Positions 1 to 7,800 of a stretch of 34,437 bases of DNA are shown piece after piece. Source of the DNA: Kutzneria sp. 744 (GTDB lineage Bacteria; Actinomycetota; Actinomycetes; Mycobacteriales; Pseudonocardiaceae); contig NZ_KK037166.1 of assembly GCF_000568255.1 (NCBI RefSeq), forward strand, positions 11,384,946-11,419,382, read 5' to 3'. A model generated the notes under the pieces. The model was not told the origin of the DNA and did no database searches. It worked only from the letters and a program-made list of their open reading frames with translations. The stretch's first letter is position 1; the number at the start of each line of letters is the position of its first letter. The position numbers and the translations under genes were made by a program.

Positions 1-2
1 CC

Positions 3-245
3 CTCACCAACCAGCTGCACCGTCACGATGACCAGCCCCTGGTCGAGCACCTTCACCGGCTACTCGCTGCCCTGACGTGCCTGCGCCGCGCCGAAGCCGG
101 CGACCCAGCGACCGCCACCGCCCCGGACGGATCAACCGGGACCGACGCAGTTGTCGGCTACTGGCGGCGGTGCGTCACCCACGCGGCGCACAGCCTCGTC
201 GCACACATCACCGCCCCAGAAGACACATTGACCCGTTCCGCATAG
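3..245 (+). CDS. C-terminal part of an unknown protein, cut by the window start
   Basis: An open frame runs from base 3 to a TAG at 243-245 with no start in the window, giving 80 residues. The visible part begins LTNQLHRHDD and ends TLTRSA. It is rich in His, Ala and Arg, with leucines spaced as in an amphipathic helix (LVEHLHRLLAALTCLRR) and a second helical stretch (CVTHAAHSLVAHI). Codons strongly favour G or C in third position, as in the neighbours. I recognise no family. About 180 bases separate it from the next gene, so it may or may not share its transcript. Confidence 0.55.
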   Translation, partial: LTNQLHRHDDQPLVEHLHRLLAALTCLRRAEAGDPATATAPDGSTGTDAVVGYWRRCVTHAAHSLVAHITAPEDTLTRSA

Positions 246-426
246 CCCGCAGTCCCGCCTGTCGTCGGGGGAGCGGTGGCCGCCCCGATGACCGCAGGCC
301 ACCGCTTCCACCCGACAAGGAATCACGTACCCACCCGATCACCCCCTCACGCTCCGCAGTGCCCTCGGGGCGGCTGTGCATATCCGCACCACGATCCCGT
401 TCAGGCCACCCACCCCGGGAGCACCG

Positions 427-777
427 ATGACCAACCCGACGATCCGTCACATCACCGATATCCCTCGTGCCCGGCTGCAAGGCCTCTACACCCTCACCCG
501 GTACTACCGCGTCGGCGTCACCACCCTGTGCGCGGTCGTTGCCCGCACTCCCGACCTGGCCACCTCCACCGCAACCCTGTCCAGGTACGGCGCAGACCAC
601 GCATGGATCCCAGTGGCCACCGAGCCGGCGACCACCTGGCATCACCGAACCCCCTTATGGGGCCACCGCGCCAGCACACCCAACGGGCAAAGCGGATTCG
701 CGGTACTGCGCGAGATCGCCGACCGCCTGCTTGACCATGCCCTGATCACTGTCCCTGAGCTGCAAAAGCTGGAGTGA
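427..777 (+). CDS. Small unknown 'PTIRHIT' protein, module A copy
   Basis: This 116-residue protein begins MTNPTIRHIT. Its diverged paralogue at 27109-27468 begins MENPTIRHIT. Both keep the LQG-Y-L-R-YRVG block, an STATLS block, a W-H-RTPLWG motif near residue 70 and a C-terminal leucine-rich helix ending in PEL-KL. The ATG at 427 is chosen because similarity to the paralogue starts there; an in-frame ATG at 376 would add 17 unconserved residues. There is no signal peptide, membrane segment or catalytic motif, so it is probably a small cytoplasmic protein. It is the first gene of module A and the Cys-rich gene follows after 4 bases. Function unknown. Confidence 0.8.
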   Translation: MTNPTIRHITDIPRARLQGLYTLTRYYRVGVTTLCAVVARTPDLATSTATLSRYGADHAWIPVATEPATTWHHRTPLWGHRASTPNGQSGFAVLREIADRLLDHALITVPELQKLE

Positions 778-781
778 CCCG

Positions 782-1318
782 ATGACGAACCCGGTCGCCA
801 TGGCCTGCGCTGTGTGCAGGCAGGTCCTCAACACGCACATCCCCTACGGATCAACGAAGCGACACTGGAGGCACCCGGCAACCGCCGCCTCCGACCATGA
901 ACCGGTCCCCACGCCGGCGGACACGCTCTCCGACGTCATCTACCACTGCGACTTTTGCAACGACACGTCCGTGGCGTTCGCGTACTCCACCACCGACGAC
1001 ACCACCATCGTCATCGCGTCACCGCGCTTCACCGACCAAACCCGCCGCGAGCAAGTCGGCCAGCACACTTGGATGGAGCGCACCATCGACGCGCCAGCCA
1101 TCGACATCACCACCAATCGCTCCCTCGGAGGGTGGCTCGCCTGTGCCCCGTGCGCCGAATTGGTCGACATCCGCGACTGCGAACGACTGATCACCCGCTT
1201 CCGACGCAGACACCCCGAGCTCAACGCGACCAGGAAGCACCTGCGCGCCAACTACATGGCGTTTTTCCGAGTCATCGGCCTCCGCGCGCCGTTCGGCGAG
1301 CAGCAGACGTCCCCATGA
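782..1318 (+). CDS. Unknown Cys-rich protein, possible zinc ribbon
   Basis: This 178-residue protein has three CxxC knuckles: CAVC near residue 9, CDFC near 56 and CAPC near 117, with another Cys at about 132. The spacing suits one or two treble-clef or ribbon zinc sites, but no named family is recognised. Between the first two knuckles is a polar linker; the C-terminal third is basic (LITRFRRRHPEL, TRKHLRANY). The ATG lies 4 bases after the previous stop and its Shine-Dalgarno (GGAG) overlaps that gene's end, so the two are probably cotranslated. It has no paralogue in module B, so it is an insertion in A or a loss from B. Zinc binding is inferred from spacing only. Confidence 0.75.
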   Translation: MTNPVAMACAVCRQVLNTHIPYGSTKRHWRHPATAASDHEPVPTPADTLSDVIYHCDFCNDTSVAFAYSTTDDTTIVIASPRFTDQTRREQVGQHTWMERTIDAPAIDITTNRSLGGWLACAPCAELVDIRDCERLITRFRRRHPELNATRKHLRANYMAFFRVIGLRAPFGEQQTSP

Positions 1319-1476
1319 CCGCACGCACCCCGTCGGCCGATCCGAGATGGCGGGCCCGGCGCACCGCGCCGGCAAGCCCGCAGCTCATCTCATTGGCCAC
1401 CTCCGGTCCCCACTGGCGCCGGCCCCGGGACTGAACGCCCCGTGCGCCAACGATCACGAGAGCACAGGAGACCACG

Positions 1477-1791
1477 ATGCCCGAGGCATTCTCTTGGTTC
1501 ACACCAGACATCCCGCCGAATCCGACCCCCTCGCCGTCCACGGCAGCAGTGGAAGACCCGCCTATCTACGCAGAACTTGCCCGCACCCACCTCACGCTGG
1601 CCCCGCGCGCGAAACCCATCGCATGGCCCACTGCACAGCAGGCAGCCGACGCGGCGGCGCGCGCTCACGCGGACCACACCGCGATGGCGTTGTCCCACAG
1701 TGCTTCGACGACGGCTCCGGACCCCGCCGCCACGGCCCCGCCGCCTCAGGAGGCCACCGCGTCCACTGTGCCGCCCCACATCCGTGCGTGA
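1477..1791 (+). CDS. Small Pro/Ala-rich 'WFTP' protein, module A copy
   Basis: This 104-residue protein starts MPEAFSWFTPDIPP and is preceded by AGGAG seven bases before the ATG. It shares with the protein at 27608-27907 an N-terminal WFTP motif, a central PIYAELA / PIYAALA block and a WPT-x-x-x-A-x-DA-x-AR block. The C-terminal 40 residues are low-complexity Ala/Pro/Thr and unlike the paralogue. The sequence looks largely disordered with one short helix. Its stop lies inside the start region of the following DUF6884-like gene (candidate GTG codons at 1784 and 1788), suggesting translational coupling; the module B copy has the same arrangement. Function unknown. Confidence 0.65.
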   Translation: MPEAFSWFTPDIPPNPTPSPSTAAVEDPPIYAELARTHLTLAPRAKPIAWPTAQQAADAAARAHADHTAMALSHSASTTAPDPAATAPPPQEATASTVPPHIRA

Positions 1792-2400
1792 CCGCCCTTC
1801 GTCGGACGGACCCGCGGGGCGGCAGCACCCAACGCACCACGACGTCGCGCCCGCACCTGGGCCTCCGAACGTGCCAGCCGCACAGGACACCCTGCCCGCG
1901 CCACCAACCTTGAGGCTGTACATCACGCACGGAAGCAAATCCACACTGCCCTTCCCCGCACCGGCGCGCCGGCTCTACACCGGAGCGCGTTTCGCACCGT
2001 GCTCCCCGTGCTCTGCACCCAAGCACGCCTCACCGCACGGCGGGACCTGCACACCCAGGTCCTGATCCTGTCTCGGCACCACGGACTGATCGGCCCGGGC
2101 ACCCTGATCGAACCCTACGAGCAGCCACGCGAACGCTCCGCCGCTCTCGCGCCCCACACCCTGGCCGAGCAACTCACCGACATCGTCGACGAGCATCTGC
2201 ACGTCACGATCACGGCGTACACCACACGGGCGAACGTCGGCCTACTGAGCGCGGCGATCGCGAAGGTAAACACCGGCGCCATCCTCGCACTCGGCGCCGC
2301 GTTCGCGACCGCGCATGGAATTGGCGACCAGAACAAGGTGGTCTCCCAACTGCGGCGCGAACAGAAGCAGCGGATGGCCGAGTACGAATGGCACGTCTAG
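1784..2400 (+). pseudogene. DUF6884-like gene, broken by a -1 frameshift (module A copy)
   Basis: Two adjacent frames together spell one DUF6884-like protein. The first frame, from GTG 1784, gives LRLYITHGSK, then FPAPARRLYTGARF up to about 1993. The second, one base back, continues FRTVLPVLCTQARL, ILSRHHGLIGPGTLIEPYEQ and a C-terminal helix ending MAEYEWHV at 2400. The order GxxK, PAPA-R-LYTG-FR, ILS-HGL, PGT-I-PYEQ matches what I know of that family; its biochemical role is unknown. One base seems to be missing between about 1984 and 1993. ATG 1999 could start only a protein lacking the conserved N-terminal half. The paralogue at 27904-28514 also needs a -1 shift, about 20 bases away in alignment. 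Decay, sequence error or recoding are all possible; no canonical slippery heptamer is seen. Confidence 0.65.
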
Positions 2401-2467
2401 CGCGCACCGTCAGCTACCGACGCCCCATCAGGCCGACCTGACCATGCGCCGACCTGACCCACCACAC

Positions 2468-2491
2468 AGGCGAGCCGACCGCGGCTCGCCT
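2468..2491 (+). terminator. Hairpin terminator after the DUF6884-like gene
   Basis: AGGCGAGCCG and CGGCTCGCCT form a perfect 10-bp stem with a 4-base loop, and flanking CACAC/GTGTG can extend it. There is no long T run, as is usual for actinomycete terminators. It lies 68 bases after the stop at 2400 and would separate the upstream genes from the acidic-protein/NADAR pair. Confidence 0.6.
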
Positions 2492-2581
2492 TCCGTGTGC
2501 CTGCAGCACCTGTGTCCGACCGTCTGCCGACCTCACCGACCACTCCGCGGCAGCGTGTCCATGAACGGAGACGACCCCCCG

Positions 2582-2971
2582 ATGACTGACACCTGGACCA
2601 TCGCCATCCCGGAAACCGTTGCGCAGGCGCGCCTTGCGGAGAACCCGCCGACGTTGGATGGCATCGGCCACGTGACCCAGATCAGCGTGAACGCCGGCGC
2701 GTTGCGCGTGTCGCTCACCTTGACCAACGGTGCCGAAGTCACGCTCGAAGAGGATATCGAAGGAATGACGGTCCTTGACGACGAGAACGAAGTCCTGGAA
2801 CCCGATGCGTTGGCCGCCATGGTCGGCCCGGACGCCGACCCAGACCGGATCACCATGGCCCTCGACGATCTCTGGCTGACCGTGACCACCATTTCCGACG
2901 CGCTCATCTCAGCAGTCCTCACGGCTGTGGCACCGACCGTGGTCGACCTCCTCAACACCTCCACGAGGTGA
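2582..2971 (+). CDS. Small acidic unknown protein upstream of NADAR, module A copy
   Basis: This 129-residue acidic protein begins MTDTWTIAIPETVAQARLAE. Its paralogue at 33455-33844 shares a DT-TI-IP / TIS-VP opening, the LDGIG-VT block, GALRVSLTLTNG (around residue 40), an E-D-DEVL-PD block and a C-terminal helix with VAPT near residue 118. The first half looks like alternating beta strands, the second half helical. No catalytic motif or membrane segment is visible. It is followed after 87 bases by a NADAR gene; the module B copy is followed by another NADAR gene after 112 bases. The repeated pairing suggests a shared function, possibly a partner or regulator, but this is inference. Confidence 0.8.
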   Translation: MTDTWTIAIPETVAQARLAENPPTLDGIGHVTQISVNAGALRVSLTLTNGAEVTLEEDIEGMTVLDDENEVLEPDALAAMVGPDADPDRITMALDDLWLTVTTISDALISAVLTAVAPTVVDLLNTSTR

Positions 2972-3058
2972 CGAACAGCGCCACTGGCACCTCAACCCTG
3001 CATCAGCGGGGCCAAGCCCGCGCAACCCGCCGACATAGCCAAGGAGGACCACTGCACG

Positions 3059-3517
3059 ATGTCCACGACCGCACAGATCGACAACTTCCTCGGCGAGTAC
3101 CGCTTCCTGAGCAACTTCTACCCGCACACCATCATCGGAGCACACGGAATCCAGTACCCGACCGCCGAAGCTGCCTCCCAGGCCGGCAAGACCACAGATC
3201 GACGCGAACGCGAACGCATCGCCGCCGCGAGCACACCGAACGAGGCGAAGCGACTCGGTCAGAAGGTCACGTTGATCCCCGGCTGGAACGAGCGTGGCCG
3301 GCACGTCGTCATGCGGGCGGTGCTGCGGGCGAAGTTCTCCGACCCTGAGCTTGCCAGCCGGCTCGTGCTGACCGGAGAAGCCACACTGGTGGAGGGAAAC
3401 TCGTGGCACGACCAGTTTTGGGGTGACTGCCGTTGCAGAGGCTCCGCGTGTGAACGCGTCGGCGAGAACTGGCTTGGCCAGTACCTGATGGCGCTCCGAA
3501 TGGAGCTAGCCGGCTAA
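3059..3517 (+). CDS. NADAR family protein (YbiA-like), module A copy
   Basis: This 152-residue protein matches the NADAR/YbiA fold by motif order: FLGEYRFLSNFYP near residue 9, TAEAASQAGKT near 38, NEAKRLGQKV near 61, WNERGRHVVMRAVLRAKF near 77, LVLTGEATLVEGNSWHDQFWG near 101 and NWLGQYLMALR near 139. Known NADAR proteins cleave N-glycosidic bonds in riboflavin intermediates (YbiA) or remove ADP-ribose from guanine in nucleic acids opposite DarT-type toxins. The usual aromatic in the EHYFQAQK-type helix is replaced by EAASQAGK, as in the module B copy. The ATG at 3059 is preceded by AAGGAGG. No DarT-like toxin gene is visible nearby, so the substrate here is unknown. Confidence 0.85.
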   Translation: MSTTAQIDNFLGEYRFLSNFYPHTIIGAHGIQYPTAEAASQAGKTTDRRERERIAAASTPNEAKRLGQKVTLIPGWNERGRHVVMRAVLRAKFSDPELASRLVLTGEATLVEGNSWHDQFWGDCRCRGSACERVGENWLGQYLMALRMELAG

Positions 3518-3732
3518 GCCGAGGGATGACTGGCATCAGGTCAGCCGGCGGCCAGTACCCGCCAATCCCGACAAGCTCAAACCCCGCACAGTAGCCGCCC
3601 AAACCTGGCCACCGTGCTGGCCGCGTACCCAAACAGCGCCGGGTCAGACCTGACGACAGATGGACGCCCGATCCGTCGGTAACCGCGTCGGCAACGTCGG
3701 CGCGTCAACATCGCGCTGAACTGGAGATACTC

Positions 3733-4761
3733 ATGCCCGACCTCGACACGATCCGCAGCGCCCGGATCTACCTGGCCCGCGTAGCAGAACCACCGGCGCC
3801 AGCGTTGGCACAGTTCGTCGCGCAATTCGGCCCCATCACCGCCGCCGAGCGGGTCCGCGCCGGCGACGTGCCCGACGACGTCGCCGCGGAGACCCGTCAC
3901 CGCCGCCGCATCACGGACGCCCGTGATGCGGACTTCTGCGGCGCCAGCAGAGGAATCCACCTCCTCATTCCCGAGCACACCGACACCTGGCCAGCCGCGG
4001 CAATGGACGCGCTGCTGCGGACAGCAGAGCATGGCGGGCCACCGCTAGGTGCTCCGCTCGCGCTGTGGGCCCGCACCGACCTCGACCCGATCGCGCTGCC
4101 GGAACTGCTGGAGAGCGGCGTCGCCCTGCTCGGCGCCCGTGCCGCAACCAGCTACGGCGAAACGGTCGCCGCCGACCTCGGCCACGACTTGGCCCAGCAG
4201 GGCATTACCGTGACCAGTGGCGCGGCGTACGGAGTCGAAGGCGCCGGCCTGCGCGGTGCCCTGATGCGCGGCGGACGCGCGGTCGCCGTGCTCGGCTGTG
4301 GCATCGACCGGGACTACCCCCACGGCCACCGCTCTCTGTTGGCCGACGTCGCCGCACACGGTGTGGTGCTCAGCGAGTACCCGCCCGGTGTGCTGCCGGC
4401 GCGCCACCGGTTCATGGCCAGGAACCGACTTCTCGCGGCCATCAGCTCGGTCGTGGTGATCGTGGAAGCCGGCGTCCGCAGCGGAAGCCTGGCTGCGGCG
4501 AACACGGCCCGCATGGTGAACCGCACGGTCATGGCGGTGCCCGGACCGATCACCTCGGCCACATCCCGCGGCACCAACCAGTTGCTCCACGACCACGCAG
4601 CCACTGCCGTGACCTCCATCAAGGACGTGCTGGACGCACACCGCGAGGCGGCCCAGCCCGGGTCCGCGAGCGTCCATACCGCACCGGCGATCCGGGCGGT
4701 TGCCACCCGGCTGCCCGCAGACGAACACGCCCAGGTGTTTGACGCCGAGCCCGTCGACTGA
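3733..4761 (+). CDS. DprA/Smf-like DNA-processing protein without a C-terminal winged helix
   Basis: This 342-residue protein carries the DprA Rossmann-like core. It has GARAATSYGE at about 134-143, GAAYGVEGAGLRGAL at about 163-177, a nucleotide-binding loop LGCGIDRDYP at 187-196, SEYPPG at 214-219, RHRFMARNRLLAAIS at 224-238 and EAGVRSGSLAAANTA at 245-259. DprA binds single-stranded DNA entering the cell and loads RecA. The first 100 residues are a degenerate N-terminal domain. The C-terminal 60 residues are low-complexity and lack the usual DML1-like winged helix. Such plasmid-borne versions are seen in actinomycetes and probably act on the element's own DNA. A strong hairpin follows the stop, and the gene seems to be a single transcription unit. 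Confidence 0.88.
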   Translation: MPDLDTIRSARIYLARVAEPPAPALAQFVAQFGPITAAERVRAGDVPDDVAAETRHRRRITDARDADFCGASRGIHLLIPEHTDTWPAAAMDALLRTAEHGGPPLGAPLALWARTDLDPIALPELLESGVALLGARAATSYGETVAADLGHDLAQQGITVTSGAAYGVEGAGLRGALMRGGRAVAVLGCGIDRDYPHGHRSLLADVAAHGVVLSEYPPGVLPARHRFMARNRLLAAISSVVVIVEAGVRSGSLAAANTARMVNRTVMAVPGPITSATSRGTNQLLHDHAATAVTSIKDVLDAHREAAQPGSASVHTAPAIRAVATRLPADEHAQVFDAEPVD

Positions 4762-4773
4762 CCCTCCTTCAGC

Positions 4774-4799
4774 GCGGCGACCCGACACCGGGTCGCCGC
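4774..4799 (+). terminator. Perfect 11-bp hairpin terminator after the dprA-like gene
   Basis: GCGGCGACCCG and CGGGTCGCCGC pair over 11 bp around an ACAC loop, 12 bases after the dprA-like stop. There is no T tract, which is common for actinomycete intrinsic terminators. Confidence 0.7.
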
Positions 4800-5142
4800 C
4801 CTGACCGCCGTTGCGGACGCCCCGCGTACGAACGAGCGCACGGTCGCCTGGCCGGTACCTGATGGAGCGCAACACGGAGCTGGCCGCCTGCCGCGATCCA
4901 GGCCCGCCATGCGCATCATCGCCGTCGCAGGTGGAGGAGATCCGCAGCGAACCCGACGTGGACATCCCAATGGGGTGTGTCCATGTCGGGCGACATGCGC
5001 GCACCCTCCTCGCGTCGTGGACATGAAGGACACCCGCCGGGGAGATCCGCATACCCCTCACCCGGGGTGCTATCCGGTGGGTCTCGACGATGCCGCTAGA
5101 ACGTCGGTCCCGCCTCATTTCCTCCAGTAAGGACACCCCGCT
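4800..5142 (+). other. Intergenic stretch without a convincing gene
   Basis: A 71-residue + strand frame at 4811-5026 has no ribosome binding site or recognisable motif. The long minus-strand frames crossing here are shadows of the dprA-like gene. The last 100 bases become less biased in base composition and end with an AAGGA about ten bases before the ATG at 5143, so the promoter of the next gene probably lies between 5030 and 5130. No defined -35/-10 pair stands out. Confidence 0.4.
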
Positions 5143-6310
5143 ATGCCCGCAGGACCACTCCGCCCGCGCACGATCTCCGAGTACGCCGAGATGATGGACG
5201 CTGCGGCCGCCCGTACGCAGAAATTCTGCGCCGACCAACCTGCTCAGCAGGAGGTGCGTACCGCGCTACTTCGCGCCGAAAAGGACGTTCACCAAGGAGG
5301 CTGGGACGGCCAACCCAAGATGTTCTTCCTCCAACAGAACACCCGGACCCACCGCATCCGCTACACCGAGTTCGAGACGTTCCCGCGGATGCTGTCGGAG
5401 GTGCCCGGCCGGACCGCGGACATACTCGACCGGCTCGCCGAGGTCTACGAGTTCATGCGCCGCCAGGTCCATGTCCCAGCCGTCGAGATCGACCAGGCCC
5501 TGAGCGGGCTACCCCTCACCGTCCGTGACATCGTCTTTCGCGCGCGAGCCAACCCCGACGCTGATCTGTTCGACATCACCGGCCGCAACTGGCGCTTCCA
5601 CGGCGTGGGTATGGCCTGTGAGGCCTGGATGGCTCTCAACGACGGCGAGGCCACCGAAGAACTAGTGTCCTGCGCCTAAAGTTCGTTGATTAATTGTAGG
5701 ATTGACGGATGGCAGGTAGAGGCCGGCCGGTGGCCGCTGTGGTGTTAACCGACGAGGAACGCGAGACGCTTCAACGGTGGGCGCGGCGGGCGAAGTCGTC
5801 GCAGGCATTGGCACAGCGATGCCGAATCGTGCTCGGGTGCGCGGCCGGCGGATCCAATCAGGACGTCGCCGCCGAGTTGGGGATCTGGCCGCAGACGGTG
5901 GGCAAGTGGCGACGACGGTTCCTGGACAGGCGCCTGGAGGGCTTGGTGGACGAGCCACGTCCGGGCGCCCCGCGCAAGATCACCGACGAGCAGGTCGAGG
6001 AACTGGTGGTGGCCACGCTGGAACGGACCCCGGCCGATGCCACGCACTGGTCGCGGACCTCGATGGCGGCCGAGAGCGGATTGTCCAAGTCGACGGTCGG
6101 ACGGATCTGGAAGGCGTTCAACCTCAAGCCCCACCAGGTCGACACCTTCAAACTCAGCAACGATCCGCAGTTCGTCGACAAGGTCCGCGACGTCGTCGGG
6201 CTCTACCTGAATCCGCCCGACAAGGCGCTGGTCCTCTGCGTCGACGAGTTGGGTCGGACCGGGGCGCGTTGACGTCCTTACGAACGTTACGTTTCCCCGG
6301 CCCGCCCGCC

Positions 6311-6344
6311 GAACCGGACGTGCCCATTCCTGAGCATCCGGCTC
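6311..6344 (-). ncRNA. Group II intron domain V
   Basis: Read on the minus strand, the 34 nt start GAGCCGGATGC and end GCACGTCCGGTTC. This forms the classic domain V hairpin, the catalytic core helix. It lies between the RT stop and the 3' splice site, as expected. Confidence 0.92.
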
Positions 6345-6366
6345 TCCACGAGCCCGTGTCAGCGGA

Positions 6367-7800
6367 TCACTTTGCTGGTTCTGGCGTTATGACTGCCCAG
6401 GGTGTAGGGATGTTGGCCGCCCGGTATCGGTAACGGCTGACCGTCACCGTCTGGGGCTGGAACAACGTCACCTCGTCCTCCGTCGGTCGCCACCCCGGAA
6501 GGTAACGGCGCATGAGGACGGCCCACTTCGTTTTGTTGTGCCGCTTACGAATCCACCGCACTACCCGATGCCAGGCGTAATCATCGAGGTAGTGGAAGGT
6601 CGCCTTCGACACACCATGACGGAAGTAGACGCACCAACCCCGCAGCACCAAGTTGAGTTGGCGCAGCAGGGCGGCAAGTGTTGGATGCGACGACCTGCGG
6701 GTCAGCGCGCGGACCCGCCCGACGATCGAGGCCAGCGCCTTCTTCGACGGGTAGGTGTAGACCACGCGCTTGTCCGTGCCCCGCTTCCGTTTCCGCTGGA
6801 TGCGGAACCCGAGGAAGTCGAAGCCCTCATCGATGTGACAGACCCTCGTCTTGGCTGCCGACAACCGCAGGCCCATCGGGGCCAACAGTCCGGCCACCAC
6901 CTCCCGGAGGTCTTCGGCATGCCGCTTCGACCCGGACACCAGAACCACGAAATCGTCCGCGTAGCGAACGATCCGATAGGTGGCCGACCCCTTGCGGCGC
7001 GCCACGAACCGCCGATACGAGGTGCCGCTGGCCGCCCATGCCCGGGCGAAATGCTCGTCCAGGACTGACAGGGCGATGTTGGCCAGCAACGGAGACAGGA
7101 TCCCGCCTTGGGGTGTGCCGGTACTGGTGTTCCTGACCACGCCGTCCTCGCTGAGGACGCCCGCATGCAGGAACGCCTTCACCAGAGCCAGAACACGTTT
7201 GTCCCCGACCCGACCACGCACCCGGTCCATCAGGGCCGGGTGGTCGATCATGTCGAAGCACGCCTCGATGTCCCCTTCCAGGACCCACTCATACGAGCGG
7301 GACGTGAACTGGTGGATCTCCGCGATCGCATCCTGGGCCCGGCGCCGAGGACGGAAACCGTAGGAACACGGTTGGAAGTCCGCCTCGAAGATCGGCTCCA
7401 GTACCAGCTTCAGAGCCGCCTGCACGGTGCGGTCCCGCGCGGTCGGGATACCCAAGCGACGCAGATTCGCGCTGCCCGGCTTGGGGATCATCCGCTCCCG
7501 CACGGGCATCGGGTCGAACCGCCGCTCCCTGAGATCTCGCCTCAAGGTGGGCAGGAACCACTCCTCGGCGGCGAACACGGCGTCCGGACGGACACCATCC
7601 ACCCCCGCCGACCGCTTACCCTTGTTGCCCCTGACCCGCGTCCACGCCACAACGAGAACAGCCGGGTCACACACCAAATTGAACACGTCGTCGAACCGGC
7701 GACCAGGACCATCGATCGCCCACTGATGCAGCTTGGTCTGGATCCGCAGTACCCGCGCCTCGGCCTCCTCGACCGTCGGCCACAGCACACCCGTATTCAC
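6367..7800 (-). CDS. ltrA: Group II intron reverse transcriptase/maturase
   Basis: This 477-residue protein starts at a GTG (complement of 7798-7800) preceded by AGGAG at good spacing. A longer frame upstream to 8094 is Arg-rich, unconserved and overlaps intron RNA domains. Visible reverse transcriptase blocks are GDIEACFDMIDH at 176-187 (first catalytic Asp), TPQGGILSPLLANI at 229-242 and YADD at 280-283, with FDFLGF at 327-332 as the block before the thumb. The maturase (GIIM) domain has LNLVLRGWCVYFRHG at 382-396 and HYLDDYAWHRVVRW at 403-416. There is no HNH endonuclease domain. The enzyme helps the intron splice and copies it into new DNA sites. All motifs are intact, so it may be active. 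The symbol ltrA is used in the generic sense. Confidence 0.95.
   Translation of the reverse strand: MNTGVLWPTVEEAEARVLRIQTKLHQWAIDGPGRRFDDVFNLVCDPAVLVVAWTRVRGNKGKRSAGVDGVRPDAVFAAEEWFLPTLRRDLRERRFDPMPVRERMIPKPGSANLRRLGIPTARDRTVQAALKLVLEPIFEADFQPCSYGFRPRRRAQDAIAEIHQFTSRSYEWVLEGDIEACFDMIDHPALMDRVRGRVGDKRVLALVKAFLHAGVLSEDGVVRNTSTGTPQGGILSPLLANIALSVLDEHFARAWAASGTSYRRFVARRKGSATYRIVRYADDFVVLVSGSKRHAEDLREVVAGLLAPMGLRLSAAKTRVCHIDEGFDFLGFRIQRKRKRGTDKRVVYTYPSKKALASIVGRVRALTRRSSHPTLAALLRQLNLVLRGWCVYFRHGVSKATFHYLDDYAWHRVVRWIRKRHNKTKWAVLMRRYLPGWRPTEDEVTLFQPQTVTVSRYRYRAANIPTPWAVITPEPAK

Noticed and set aside
1975-2000. Programmed -1 frameshift with a canonical slippery heptamer
   Set aside because: No X-XXY-YYZ heptamer is present at either DUF6884 break, and the two breaks differ in position, so recoding is only listed as a possibility.
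4045-5238. 397-residue minus-strand open frame
   Set aside because: It is the reverse shadow of the dprA-like gene, whose motifs are certain; no ribosome binding site or motif supports the minus strand.
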